Source of the DNA: an uncultured Eubacteriales bacterium | Lineage (GTDB): Bacteria > Bacillota > Clostridia > Oscillospirales > Oscillospiraceae | Length of the DNA stretch: 64,000 bases | Reading direction: 5' to 3' | Assembly (NCBI GenBank): GCA_900544295.1 | Contig: UQUO01000001.1 | Coordinates: forward strand, 186,001 to 250,000 | Shown here: positions 8,261-15,800 of the stretch, one piece after another | How positions within the stretch are numbered: position 1 is the first letter of the stretch | How the letters are laid out: every line of letters begins with the position of its first letter | Notes under the pieces: model-generated | Database searches by the model: none | What the model saw: only the letters and a program-made list of their open reading frames with translations | What the model was told of the DNA's origin: nothing | Made by a program: the position numbers and the translations under genes

Positions 8261-9328
8261 TTATACCTGCCGCGCGGCAAGCTCCGCGCGGACTTTCATG
8301 AGCGCCTTCCCCAACTCGTTGCGGCCCTCGCCGGTTTTGAGGTCCACGCCCCAGAAGGTGTCGTTCCAGCTGTTGCCCTCTATGAGCTCGGACTTGCCTG
8401 TGGCGAGCAGGAGCCGCCCCAGCTCCTCGTTCTGCGTGAACTTCGCGCGGACGAGCTCCTCCATGATGCCGGCCTTTACCTCCTCCCAGTCGGGCCGGAG
8501 CTGGACACTGCTGCCGCGTTTCTTGGAGTCGCTCGGGCGCAGGAGCGTGAATTCACGCCGCTCCTCCTCCGTCAGGCACTTCTGGGCCTGGAAGGCCGCC
8601 TCGTTGCTGCCGTAGCGCAGGCCGCGGTATTCCACAGGGGCCTCGTAGAAGTTGCTGAGGAACTGGTATTCTCCCCTGAACATCTCTATTTTCATTCTAT
8701 ACGCTCCTGCATATTCCTGTAATATTGCCCAGACCGCCGGGTGCAGCATCGCCTCGGCGCCTGGCAGGCCCTCCCTGAGCTTTTCGCGCACGGCGGAGGA
8801 GCTGACGCCATCCAGCCCGGCGGGCGCTTCGATCATGCTGAATCTGTCCAGATGCCCGCTCAGAAAGGGGTTCTGCCTCAGCTCCGCCTCCGGCTCATAG
8901 TCGTCCCGCCTAACGAGGACGATGCGGAAGCGCTCCAGAAACTCGCGTATCCTGTGCCAGCGGGAGATGACCGCCGTCTTGTCGCCGCCGGCGACGAAGT
9001 ACAGCTCCGCCTCCGGGTATTTCTCCTGCACCGCCTCCATGCTCTCGTAGGTGTAGCTCCGCTCCGCGCGGTGGAACTCGCAGTCCTCCACCTCCAGGCG
9101 CGGGTCGTCGGCCGCCATGGCCAGGAGCATGCGCAGCCTCGCCTCCTCCGGCAGCACCTCGTTCCGGTGCTTGTCGCGGCGCATTTTCGCGCTGACGTAG
9201 GCGTGTGAGGACGGCACGAATATGCCCCGCGCCGCCCCCAGGGTCTCGACAGCGCCCAGCATCAGCCTCTGGTGCGCGATGGTGGGCGGGTTGAAGGAGC
9301 CGCCCATGACCACGATCTTTTCTCTCAT
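8261..9328 (-). CDS. NadD-like nucleotidyltransferase fused to a NADAR domain
   Basis: The product is 355 residues from ATG 9328, preceded by GGGGAGGT. Residues 1-~205 are an adenylyltransferase of the NadD/HIGH superfamily: GGSFNPPTIAHQ (9-20) carries the HxxH-type loop with the second His as His19, and GVSSSAVREKL (183-193) matches the C-terminal signature. Residues ~212-350 are a NADAR (YbiA-like) domain: FRGEYQFLSNFY, NEAAFQAQK, RPDWEEVKAGIM, LLATGKSELIEGNSWNDTFWGVD. NadD makes nicotinate adenine dinucleotide; NADAR proteins act on N-glycosidic or ADP-ribose-type adducts. An internal ATG at 8695 with AGGAG 8 nt upstream could give free NADAR. The substrate of the fusion is not known. Confidence 0.85.
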   Translation of the reverse strand: MREKIVVMGGSFNPPTIAHQRLMLGAVETLGAARGIFVPSSHAYVSAKMRRDKHRNEVLPEEARLRMLLAMAADDPRLEVEDCEFHRAERSYTYESMEAVQEKYPEAELYFVAGGDKTAVISRWHRIREFLERFRIVLVRRDDYEPEAELRQNPFLSGHLDRFSMIEAPAGLDGVSSSAVREKLREGLPGAEAMLHPAVWAILQEYAGAYRMKIEMFRGEYQFLSNFYEAPVEYRGLRYGSNEAAFQAQKCLTEEERREFTLLRPSDSKKRGSSVQLRPDWEEVKAGIMEELVRAKFTQNEELGRLLLATGKSELIEGNSWNDTFWGVDLKTGEGRNELGKALMKVRAELAARQV

Positions 9329-9444
9329 GCCGTTTACCTCCCCTGTCTCTGAGTTTTCAGCCGCCCGGCCGGTATGGTGTGAGTATAATACGCCGCATTG
9401 CCGCCGCAGGTAAGTTTTTTCCGTGTTTTGGGCCATATTTTGTG

Positions 9445-9473
9445 TTGACAGCGGCCATGGCACGTGGTATTAT
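9445..9473 (+). promoter_or_regulatory. Promoter of rplU-rpmA
   Basis: TTGACA (9445-9450), 17-bp spacer, TATTAT (9468-9473). Confidence 0.75.
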
Positions 9474-9479
9474 ACTAAA

Positions 9480-9558
9480 GCCGCATTGACAGGGCTTTTC
9501 AAGCGGGCACCCGCCCCGCCCTTTAGAGCGAGTCTCTTGAAGAGAGGATGAAACAGAA
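9480..9558 (+). promoter_or_regulatory. 5' leader of rplU, possible L21 autoregulatory leader
   Basis: The ~80-nt untranslated leader can form a GC-rich hairpin (GCGGG / CCCGC region near 9500-9522) and a second stem GAGTCTC / GAGAG around 9530-9547. Many Bacillota have an L21-binding leader here. I see the position and pairing potential, not the consensus. Confidence 0.3.
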
Positions 9559-9870
9559 ATGAAGCATGCAGTCATCGAGACCGGCGGTAAGCAGTACCGT
9601 GTCGCGGAGGGCGACGTCATCTACGTCGAGAAGCTCGACGCCGAGGCCGGCGCCACCGTCAAGTTCGACCGTGTCCTCGCCGTCATTGACGAGGATAACG
9701 CCGTGTTCGGCACCCCCGTCGTTGAGGGCGCTTCCGTCACCGCCAACGTCGTCAAGAACGGTCGCGGCAAGAAGGTCCGCGTCTACAAGATGAAGCCCAA
9801 GAAGGGCTATCAGCGCACGCAGGGCCATCGTCAGCCCTACACGAAGGTCCAGATAGAGACCATCGCGTGA
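9559..9870 (+). CDS. rplU: 50S ribosomal protein L21
   Basis: 103 residues, the standard length for bL21. It begins [15 protein letters not shown] and carries the conserved C-terminal block [17 protein letters not shown], which binds 23S rRNA. rpmA follows 36 bp later. The ysxB/prp gene that commonly lies between them in Bacillota is absent. Confidence 0.97.
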   Translation: MKHAVIETGGKQYRVAEGDVIYVEKLDAEAGATVKFDRVLAVIDEDNAVFGTPVVEGASVTANVVKNGRGKKVRVYKMKPKKGYQRTQGHRQPYTKVQIETIA

Positions 9871-9906
9871 CCAAACCCCGCACTTATGACATTGGAGGTG
9901 TAACAC

Positions 9907-10167
9907 ATGGCACATAAAAAGGGAATGGGCTCCACCAAGAACGGACGCGACAGCGAGTCCAAGCGTCTCGGCGCCAAGAGGGCCGACGGGCAGTTCGTCC
10001 TCGCCGGCAACATCCTCGTCCGTCAGCGCGGCACCAAGATCCACCCCGGCACCAACGTCGGCAAGGGCAAGGACGACACCCTGTTCTCCCTGGTGGACGG
10101 CACCGTCCGTTTCGAGCGTTACGGCAAGGACCGCAAGAAGGTCTCCGTTTACGAGCTCAATCAGTGA
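9907..10167 (+). CDS. rpmA: 50S ribosomal protein L27
   Basis: 86 residues beginning [16 protein letters not shown], with GGAGGTGT upstream. bL27 reaches toward the peptidyl transferase centre with its N-terminal tail. Most Bacillota encode about nine extra N-terminal residues that the protease Prp removes. Here the mature-type N-terminus is encoded directly, in line with the missing prp gene. A terminator follows at 10175. Confidence 0.97.
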   Translation: MAHKKGMGSTKNGRDSESKRLGAKRADGQFVLAGNILVRQRGTKIHPGTNVGKGKDDTLFSLVDGTVRFERYGKDRKKVSVYELNQ

Positions 10168-10174
10168 CAAAATG

Positions 10175-10206
10175 AAAAGAGACGGACTTTCGTCCGTCTC
10201 TTTTTG
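10175..10206 (+). terminator. Terminator of rplU-rpmA
   Basis: Stem GAGACGGA / TCCGTCTC with flanking AAAA and a TTTTTTT run. Confidence 0.85.
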
Positions 10207-10225
10207 ATATCGGGAGTTTTTTACT

Positions 10226-11509
10226 ATGGCTTCACCTTTTGTTGACAAAGTCACCATCCAGGTCCGCGCCGGGGACGGCGGGGCCGGTGCCGTCTCCTTC
10301 CACCGCGAGAAATACGTCGCGGCGGGCGGCCCCGACGGCGGCGACGGCGGCCGCGGCGGCAACATCGTCTTCACCGTGGACGAGCACATGTCCACGCTCA
10401 TGGACTTCCGCTACAAGCGCAAGTTCACCGCCGGCAACGGCCAGCCCGGCCAGGGCAAGCGCTGCTCCGGCAAGGACGGCGAGACCATCGTCCTCAGGGT
10501 CCCGCGCGGCACTGTCCTGCGCGACGCGGACAGCGGCGCCATCATGCACGACATGTCCTCCGGCGAGGACTACGTCGCCTGCCGCGGCGGCCGCGGCGGC
10601 TGGGGCAACAAGCACTTCGCCACGCCCACCCGCCAGGTGCCCCGCTTTGCCAAGCCCGGCCTGCCCGGGGAGGCGCACACTATAACGCTGGAGCTGAAGC
10701 TCCTCGCAGACGTGGGCCTCGTGGGCTTCCCCAACGTCGGCAAGAGCACGCTGCTCTCCGTCGTCTCGAACGCCCACCCCAAGATAGCGAACTACCACTT
10801 TACCACTCTCTTCCCCAACCTGGGCGTCGTATATGTGGACGAGGGCGTGTCCTTCGTCCTCGCGGACATCCCGGGCATCATCGAGGGCGCGAGCGACGGC
10901 GCGGGTCTCGGCCACGACTTCCTGCGCCACATCGACCGCTGCCGCCTGCTCATCCACCTCGTGGACGTCTCGGGCAGCGAGGGCCGCGACCCGATTGAGG
11001 ATTTCGAGGCCATCAACGCGGAGCTGGCGCAGTACAATGCCGAGCTGGCCTCGCGCCCGCAGATAGTCGCCGCCAACAAGTGCGACCTGCTCGAAGAGGG
11101 CAGCGACAACCTTGAGCGCCTGCGCGAGCATGTCGAGGGCAAGGGCATGAGGCTCTTCGAGCTCTCGGCGGCCTCCACCCAGGGTACGCGGGAGCTGATG
11201 CGCGCCGCCGCGGGCGAGCTGGCGCATCTGCCGCCCGTCACGGTATACGAGCCGGATTACGTCCCGCCCGAGCCGGAGCTCGGCACGGCGGACGAGGTTG
11301 AGATAAAGCGCGAGGACGGCGTCTGGTACGTCGAAGGCCAGTGGCTCGCCCGCCTCGTCGCGAGCGTCAACTTCTCCGACTACGAGAGCCGCATGTACTT
11401 CGACCGCTGCCTGCGCACGGCCGGTATCTTCGAGCGCATGGAGGAGCTCGGCGTCCAGAACGGCGATACGGTTTCTATGTACGACGTAGAATTCGAATAC
11501 CAGGACTGA
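10226..11509 (+). CDS. obg: GTPase Obg (CgtA)
   Basis: 427 residues with three parts: an N-terminal glycine-rich Obg fold (1-~158); a G domain with G1 GFPNVGKST near residue 167, switch I FTTLFPNLG, G3 DIPGIIEGAS, G4 NKCD and a G5 SAAS; and a C-terminal OCT domain from ~residue 345. Obg is a ribosome-associated GTPase acting in 50S maturation, stress and sporulation. It is classically linked to rplU-rpmA, as here, but the terminator at 10175 separates them in part. The ribosome site is modest (GGGAG). Confidence 0.96.
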   Translation: MASPFVDKVTIQVRAGDGGAGAVSFHREKYVAAGGPDGGDGGRGGNIVFTVDEHMSTLMDFRYKRKFTAGNGQPGQGKRCSGKDGETIVLRVPRGTVLRDADSGAIMHDMSSGEDYVACRGGRGGWGNKHFATPTRQVPRFAKPGLPGEAHTITLELKLLADVGLVGFPNVGKSTLLSVVSNAHPKIANYHFTTLFPNLGVVYVDEGVSFVLADIPGIIEGASDGAGLGHDFLRHIDRCRLLIHLVDVSGSEGRDPIEDFEAINAELAQYNAELASRPQIVAANKCDLLEEGSDNLERLREHVEGKGMRLFELSAASTQGTRELMRAAAGELAHLPPVTVYEPDYVPPEPELGTADEVEIKREDGVWYVEGQWLARLVASVNFSDYESRMYFDRCLRTAGIFERMEELGVQNGDTVSMYDVEFEYQD

Positions 11510-11512
11510 GCT

Positions 11513-11543
11513 GAAAAGCCGCCCGGAAACGGGCGGCTTTTCG
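11513..11543. terminator. Shared terminator between obg and the convergent reductase gene
   Basis: AAAAGCCGCCC / GGGCGGCTTTT around a short loop. A/T tails on both sides let it work for obg and for the minus-strand gene ending at 11557. Confidence 0.85.
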
Positions 11544-11556
11544 TTTAAGGCTTTTT

Positions 11557-13539
11557 TCAGATGCTGCGGGCGAGCGCGTAGGCCGCCGCGTGATTCTTGG
11601 CGAGGTTCGAGGGGGTGTCGCTGTCGCCGATGTTATAGACCTCCGGCACCATGCCCACTAGGGACTTGTACAGCTCGTTATCCGCCGGGTCGCCGGTGCA
11701 GATGACGACGTTGTCGCAGGGGATATCGAAGCGGAAGCCTATCTTGTCCGCCGCGATGACCTTGTCCTCCTCAATGGCGTGGCACTTCGTGCCGAGGTGC
11801 TGGGTGACATTGTAGCGGTGCAGGCCGTGCAGCAGCACGCAGCGGTTGCCGAACATGTAGCCCGGGGCCAGGACGTCCAGCATTTCGAGCAGCGTCACCT
11901 CGTGACCCTCGCTGCCCAACTTCTCGGCCACCTCGCAGCCGACGTCGCCGCCGCCGACGACCACGACCCGCTTGCCGGGGACCTCCTTCTTCCCTATCAG
12001 GTAATCCTTGCCCGAGAGGACGTGCGGCAGGTCGATGCCGGGGACGGGCAGGCGGCCCGGCTTCACGCCCGTGGCGCAGATGACCACGTCCGGGTCCATG
12101 GCCATGATGTTTTCAACCGTTGCCTCGGTATTGTAGATGACGGGGATGTTATTTGCCTCGACCGTCGCCTCGAAATACGGTATGAGGGGCTTGAAGTGGT
12201 CCTTCTTCAGCGGCTGCATGGCGTAGTGTATCTGTCCGCCGAGCTTGTCGCTCTTTTCGATGATGGTCACGTCGTGGCCGCGGCGCTTGAGCACCTTGGC
12301 GGCCTCTATGCCGCTCGGTCCGCCGCCGACTACGACGACCTTCTTGACCTTCTCAGCCGGAGGCAGGTCAAAGTGGCTCTCGCAGGCCATGGCGCCGTTG
12401 CCGGAGCAGTAGCAGTGCGCGCCGGTGGCAAGCTGGTCCGAGGCGCAGACATAGCAGCCGATGCAGGGGTGTATCTCCCTGTCGCGGCCCTCCTGTAGCA
12501 GGCGGACAAAGTGCGGCTCGACAACGCAGCTCTTGCCTATGAACACAAAGTCGCAGATGTCGTTGGCAAAGGCGTTCTCAATGACGTCGGCCGTCCTGAT
12601 GTCGCCGCCGGCGATGAACTGGGTCTTGAGATCCTCGCCAAAGATGCTGCGGGCATACTCGCGGTACATCTTGGCCAGGGGCGCCATGGCCATGGGGCGG
12701 GAGGCGGTGAAGGGCAGGTCGTCGTCGTTGGGCATCACCTTGTTGCCGGCGCCGGCCATTACCTCGATGCCGTCCACTCCCAGCTCTATCATGCGCTTGA
12801 CGTAGTACTTGCCGTCATCTATCGTTATGCCCGTGCCGGAAAAGAGGCTGGGCTTCACGAGGATGGCAAAATCCTCGCCGCACTTGGCGCGGACCTTGTT
12901 GATGATGTTTTCCACAAAGCGGAAGCGGTTTTCCGCACTGCCGCCGTACTTGTCCGTGCGCTTGTTGCTGTCCCTGCCCAGGAACTGGACGCAGAGGTAA
13001 TAGCCCGTGGCGTGTATCTCCACGCCGTCAAAGCCCGCGAGCTTCGCGCGGTAGGCACCCTCGGCGTACTTGTCCTCTATGGCCTCGATTTCAGGGATAG
13101 TCAGCTCGCGCGGGGTCTCGCGCTCGACGCCGATGACGTAGAACATCGGCATGGCTATGGGCGAGGGGCCGACGGGCTGGCCGCCGATTATCTCGCGCTT
13201 CGCGCCGCGGCCCGTATGGCTGATCTCAAGCACGCACTTGGCGCCCTCGGCGTGGATGGCGGAGGCCAGCTTCGTGAGGCCGGGTATGTACTTGTCGTCG
13301 TCCGCGCGGAGCATGTTCGCCGTGTTCAGGCCGAGCGGGGCGTCGATGCACGTGACCTCGATGCATATGAGGCCGAAGCCGCCCTTCGCGCGCTCAACAT
13401 AGTGACGGATGCAGGTGTCGTTCACAAATCCGCCGACTGTGCTGCTCAGGCCCATGGAGGGCATGACCGAACGGTTCCTTATCTCAACGTTTCCAATTTT
13501 TCCGGGTCTGAACAGACTGGGGCAATTACAGGTTGACAT
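11557..13539 (-). CDS. NADH:flavin oxidoreductase of the Old Yellow Enzyme / 2,4-dienoyl-CoA reductase family
   Basis: 660 residues from ATG 13539, preceded by TTGGAGG. The N-terminal FMN-binding TIM barrel (~1-370; RPGKIGNVEIRNRSVMP, GFDGVEIHATGYY, FRFVENI) is followed by a Cys cluster for a 4Fe-4S centre (CIGCYVCASDQLATGAHCYC, ~375-395). FAD/NAD(P) Rossmann domains follow (VVVVGGGPSGIEAAKVLKRRGHDVTIIEK; VVVVGGGDVGCEVAEKL). This plan is shared by FadH, trimethylamine dehydrogenase and the bile-acid enzymes BaiCD/BaiH. It probably reduces an activated C=C bond. The divergent TetR gene at 13628 is its likely regulator, and the transporter/SDR chimera beyond it was probably part of the same pathway. 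The substrate is unknown. Confidence 0.88.
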   Translation of the reverse strand: MSTCNCPSLFRPGKIGNVEIRNRSVMPSMGLSSTVGGFVNDTCIRHYVERAKGGFGLICIEVTCIDAPLGLNTANMLRADDDKYIPGLTKLASAIHAEGAKCVLEISHTGRGAKREIIGGQPVGPSPIAMPMFYVIGVERETPRELTIPEIEAIEDKYAEGAYRAKLAGFDGVEIHATGYYLCVQFLGRDSNKRTDKYGGSAENRFRFVENIINKVRAKCGEDFAILVKPSLFSGTGITIDDGKYYVKRMIELGVDGIEVMAGAGNKVMPNDDDLPFTASRPMAMAPLAKMYREYARSIFGEDLKTQFIAGGDIRTADVIENAFANDICDFVFIGKSCVVEPHFVRLLQEGRDREIHPCIGCYVCASDQLATGAHCYCSGNGAMACESHFDLPPAEKVKKVVVVGGGPSGIEAAKVLKRRGHDVTIIEKSDKLGGQIHYAMQPLKKDHFKPLIPYFEATVEANNIPVIYNTEATVENIMAMDPDVVICATGVKPGRLPVPGIDLPHVLSGKDYLIGKKEVPGKRVVVVGGGDVGCEVAEKLGSEGHEVTLLEMLDVLAPGYMFGNRCVLLHGLHRYNVTQHLGTKCHAIEEDKVIAADKIGFRFDIPCDNVVICTGDPADNELYKSLVGMVPEVYNIGDSDTPSNLAKNHAAAYALARSI

Positions 13540-13627
13540 TTTGATTCCTCCAAGTATAATTATTTTGCAATTGTTGTAATTTGGTGCGGGAATAACCGCG
13601 GAATCTATCGAATAGGCTGGCTGGAAT

Positions 13628-14215
13628 ATGAAGAAACAACAAATCAAGTCTCAGAGGACGAGACAGAATATAATGAGCGCGGCTGCAGAGCTGTTCGTGC
13701 GTGACGGCTATGAGAAGACCAGCGTCAACGGCATCGTCGAAAAGGCCGGCTGCTCAGTCGGCGCGTTTTACGGGCATTTCAAATCGAAGCAGGAGCTGGC
13801 CTCGCTGATTTGGGCCGAGTCCACTATTGAGATAATAAAAGAATCCGTCGAAAAGGGTTCACGCATAAAGGAGTTCGACGCTTTTATTGATTACCTAATA
13901 ATGCGCTCCATCTCCTCCTACAGCAACAAGCTGACAAACGTCCTGTTTAAGCACATAAGCTACACCGCAGAAGTGCGCAGCAACATGACCCAGTGGGCGG
14001 CGCGCTATACCGGCATGATCAGAAACATGCTGCATCAGTACGCACCCGAGGCTTCGGAAGACGCCGTCTGGTCTTACGCCAGTATCATTCACGCCATTCT
14101 GAACTCACATGCGCAGAAGTTCAGCGAGCAGGCCACTTATCTCTTCTTCAGCGACGATGTTCTCAAAGAGGCCATTTATGCCCTCATGGAAGCCTGCAAA
14201 AACAGCTCCAACTGA
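13628..14215 (+). CDS. TetR/AcrR-family transcriptional regulator
   Basis: 195 residues. The N-terminal HTH (residues ~10-57: TRQNIMSAAAELFVRDGYEK, VNGIVEKAGCSVGAFYGHFKSKQEL) is typical TetR, and the C-terminal helical domain would bind a small ligand. It is divergent from the reductase gene with an 88-bp gap and sits upstream of the transporter/SDR gene. Three matching 19-bp inverted repeats lie 3' of it (14233, 14284, 14522). They are candidate operators, the last at the transporter promoter. The start codon lacks a strong Shine-Dalgarno sequence. Confidence 0.92.
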   Translation: MKKQQIKSQRTRQNIMSAAAELFVRDGYEKTSVNGIVEKAGCSVGAFYGHFKSKQELASLIWAESTIEIIKESVEKGSRIKEFDAFIDYLIMRSISSYSNKLTNVLFKHISYTAEVRSNMTQWAARYTGMIRNMLHQYAPEASEDAVWSYASIIHAILNSHAQKFSEQATYLFFSDDVLKEAIYALMEACKNSSN

Positions 14216-14310
14216 GCCTCGGCAAGAAATTCAATAGAATAATATTCTATTATCATATTTTTGTCAATAGCGTTTTCTTGGATATGCGAATAGTATTCTA
14301 TTTTTTCCAT
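14176..14310 (-). CDS. Possible 44-residue antisense peptide overlapping the tetR 3' end
   Basis: From ATG 14308-14310 a 44-codon frame runs antisense into the end of tetR. A strong minus-strand promoter (14322-14350) and GGAGG (14316-14320) precede it. The peptide contains IEYYS twice because the two inverted repeats at 14233 and 14284 are inside it. No known family is recognised, and it may only be a by-product of the operators. Confidence 0.22.
   Translation of the reverse strand: MEKIEYYSHIQENAIDKNMIIEYYSIEFLAEAQLELFLQASMRA
14233..14251. promoter_or_regulatory. Candidate TetR operator 1
   Basis: Perfect inverted repeat AATAGAAT-AAT-ATTCTATT, 18 bp after the tetR stop. It defines the consensus for two further copies. 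Confidence 0.6.
14284..14302. promoter_or_regulatory. Candidate TetR operator 2
   Basis: ATGCGAAT-AGT-ATTCTATT: the right half is perfect and the left half matches 5 of 8, with the same 3-bp spacer. It lies just downstream of the -10 of the minus-strand promoter at 14322-14350. Confidence 0.5.
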
Positions 14311-14321
14311 TTGTGCCTCCA

Positions 14322-14350
14322 AGTATATGAAAGTCAGCATTAGTTGTCAA
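14322..14350 (-). promoter_or_regulatory. Minus-strand promoter antisense to tetR
   Basis: Minus strand TTGACA (14345-14350), 17-bp spacer, TATACT (14322-14327), followed by TTGGAGG. The same TATACTTGGAGG string precedes the reductase gene at 13545-13558. Confidence 0.55.
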
Positions 14351-14488
14351 TACTGTGCTGTTTTGTGGCGCAATAAGTCGTGATTTTCGGCTTATTGCGC
14401 CACTTTTTTATTTTGCTCTCTGCACCCTGACCAATTTAAAACGTTGCAATTCACAAAATACCATTCGATTTATGTCCACATTCGACAA

Positions 14489-14518
14489 TTGACAATCTGG
14501 CTCGATTGATATTATTCT
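14489..14518 (+). promoter_or_regulatory. Promoter of the transporter/SDR gene
   Basis: TTGACA (14489-14494), 18-bp spacer, TATTCT (14513-14518). Candidate operator 3 begins 4 bp after the -10, over the expected start of transcription. Confidence 0.55.
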
Positions 14519-14521
14519 AGC

Positions 14522-14540
14522 AATAGAATATGGTTCTATT
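14522..14540. promoter_or_regulatory. Candidate TetR operator 3
   Basis: AATAGAAT-ATG-GTTCTATT has one mismatch from a perfect repeat and the same 8-3-8 layout as operator 1. Its position at the transporter start site suggests repression by blocking initiation. Confidence 0.6.
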
Positions 14541-14608
14541 AATATGGCGACTGTGCCAGTCGCCCGCCGTTCAAGCTGAAGAAAAAATAAGAAAAGGATG
14601 GTCAGAAA

Positions 14609-15511
14609 ATGAGCGCAAACATTCAGCTATCGCCAAAGCACCGCACCTGGGTCCTCGTATCCTGCATCCTTCAGCAATTCGCCTTCCTCTGCATCAGCTT
14701 TGGCTACGGTCTCGGCCTGCCGCAAATAGTGGCCGGTTTCAACAAATCTGAGTACTACGCCCTCGTGGGCGTCGTGTACTCCCTGACCCAGGCCATTGTG
14801 GCACCGATCGTCGCGACCCTGGGAGACAGGCTCGGGCGCAAGTGGCTGAACGTGGGTTCTCTCGCGCTCATGTGCATCTTCCTGGTAATGACCTACTTTG
14901 CAAACTCCTTTGTGCTCTTCCTCATCAGCTGGGCCCTCTGCGGCGTGGCGGTCGGCGGTTTCATGACCGGTCCTTTCCTCATTGTTATGGACATATACGA
15001 GCAGAAGGACTGGGGCAAGATGTCCGGCAACCTCGTCACTGCGCTTTCCGCCGGCATGATAGTCGGACCCATTGTCGGCGGCCTTCTGGTTGACGCCGGT
15101 TCCCTGCGCGGCATTTTCCTGCTCCCCATCCCCTTCTTCATAGTCAACACCGGCTCCACCACCGGCGCCCAGGCTGACACGACCCGCACCTATTACGGCG
15201 TAGGCAAGTCTGCGGTCCACATGCTAACAAAGTATGCGGCGCTGCAATACGGCAGGCAGGGCATACGCTGCAACGCAGTTCTCCCGGCCTTCACGCTGGG
15301 GCAGAGGACCTTGGAGTACCTCGGCCAGGAATTCTGCGACGCCTGGCTCAAGCACGCCTACATACGCCGCCCCGGCAAGCCCGAGGATCAGGCAAACGCC
15401 ATCATGTTCTTCGCTACCGACGATTCTTCCTGGGTCACCGGTCAGATACTCGAGGTTTCCGGCGGCTTCGGCTGCGGTTCTCCGGTCTTCGGAGATACTC
15501 TCGGCGGCTGA
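14609..15511 (+). pseudogene. Chimera: MFS transporter N-half joined to short-chain dehydrogenase C-half
   Basis: The frame is open for 300 codons but carries halves of two unrelated families. Residues 1-~177 are the first half of a major facilitator: several hydrophobic helices, the loop motif GDRLGRKWL and GPIVGGLLVD near helix 5. From ~178 onward it is the C-terminal half of a classical SDR: IVNTGS, the catalytic YYGVGK (Tyr and Lys four apart), IRCNAVLPAF and the end SSWVTGQILEVSGGFG. The SDR nucleotide-binding GxxxGxG and the last six transporter helices are missing. An in-frame deletion between neighbouring transporter and dehydrogenase genes explains this. Neither activity is expected. 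Confidence 0.85.
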
Positions 15512-15531
15512 TCAGCACGGACTTTGAATTG

Positions 15532-15561
15532 GAGGGTGGACGCCGTTCGGCGTCCACCCTC
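15532..15561. repeat. Stable inverted repeat downstream of the chimera
   Basis: A 14-bp stem GAGGGTGGACGCCG / CGGCGTCCACCCTC with loop TT. It has no T tract, so it is a poor intrinsic terminator but may protect the mRNA 3' end. Confidence 0.55.
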
Positions 15562-15601
15562 ACACGTTCTGCAACATTTGTATCTCTGCCCATACAAACG
15601 C

Positions 15602-15629
15602 AAAAAGCCGCCCGTAATGGGCGGCTTTT
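15602..15629. terminator. Bidirectional terminator
   Basis: AAAAGCCGCCC / GGGCGGCTTTT with loop GTAAT. It serves the plus-strand chimera and the minus-strand SASP fragment. Confidence 0.75.
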
Positions 15630-15648
15630 CGCTTTTTGAAGCTTTCGC

Positions 15649-15776
15649 TTACTTCATGCCGTTCTCGTAGGCCTCGATCATCTTCTTGACCATCTGGCCG
15701 CCGACGGAACCGGCCTGGCGGCTCGTGAGGTCGCCGTTGTAGCCCTGCTTCAGATTCACGCCGACCTCCTTTGCCG
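15649..15776 (-). pseudogene. Alpha/beta-type SASP, C-terminal part of an interrupted gene
   Basis: The minus strand encodes KEVGVNLKQGYNGDLTSRQ, then AGSVGGQMVKKMIEAYENGMK and TAA: the DNA-binding C-terminal part of an alpha/beta-type small acid-soluble spore protein. These proteins coat spore DNA and are cut by the Gpr protease at the (E/A)-x-E-(V/I)-G site retained here. Upstream in frame there is a TGA and no SASP N-terminus. The missing first 25 codons are at 61897-61970, 46 kb away, and the junction falls at GCCG 15773-15776. A GTG after GGAGG could in principle start a 36-residue peptide. Confidence 0.88.
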
Positions 15777-15800
15777 TTTTTTCACCTCAAAGCTTCTGCT

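Noticed and set aside
15649..15776. A complete 36-residue short SASP starting at GTG
   Set aside because: Although GGAGG precedes the GTG, that string is part of the normal SASP coding sequence, and the missing N-terminus is found at 61897-61970.
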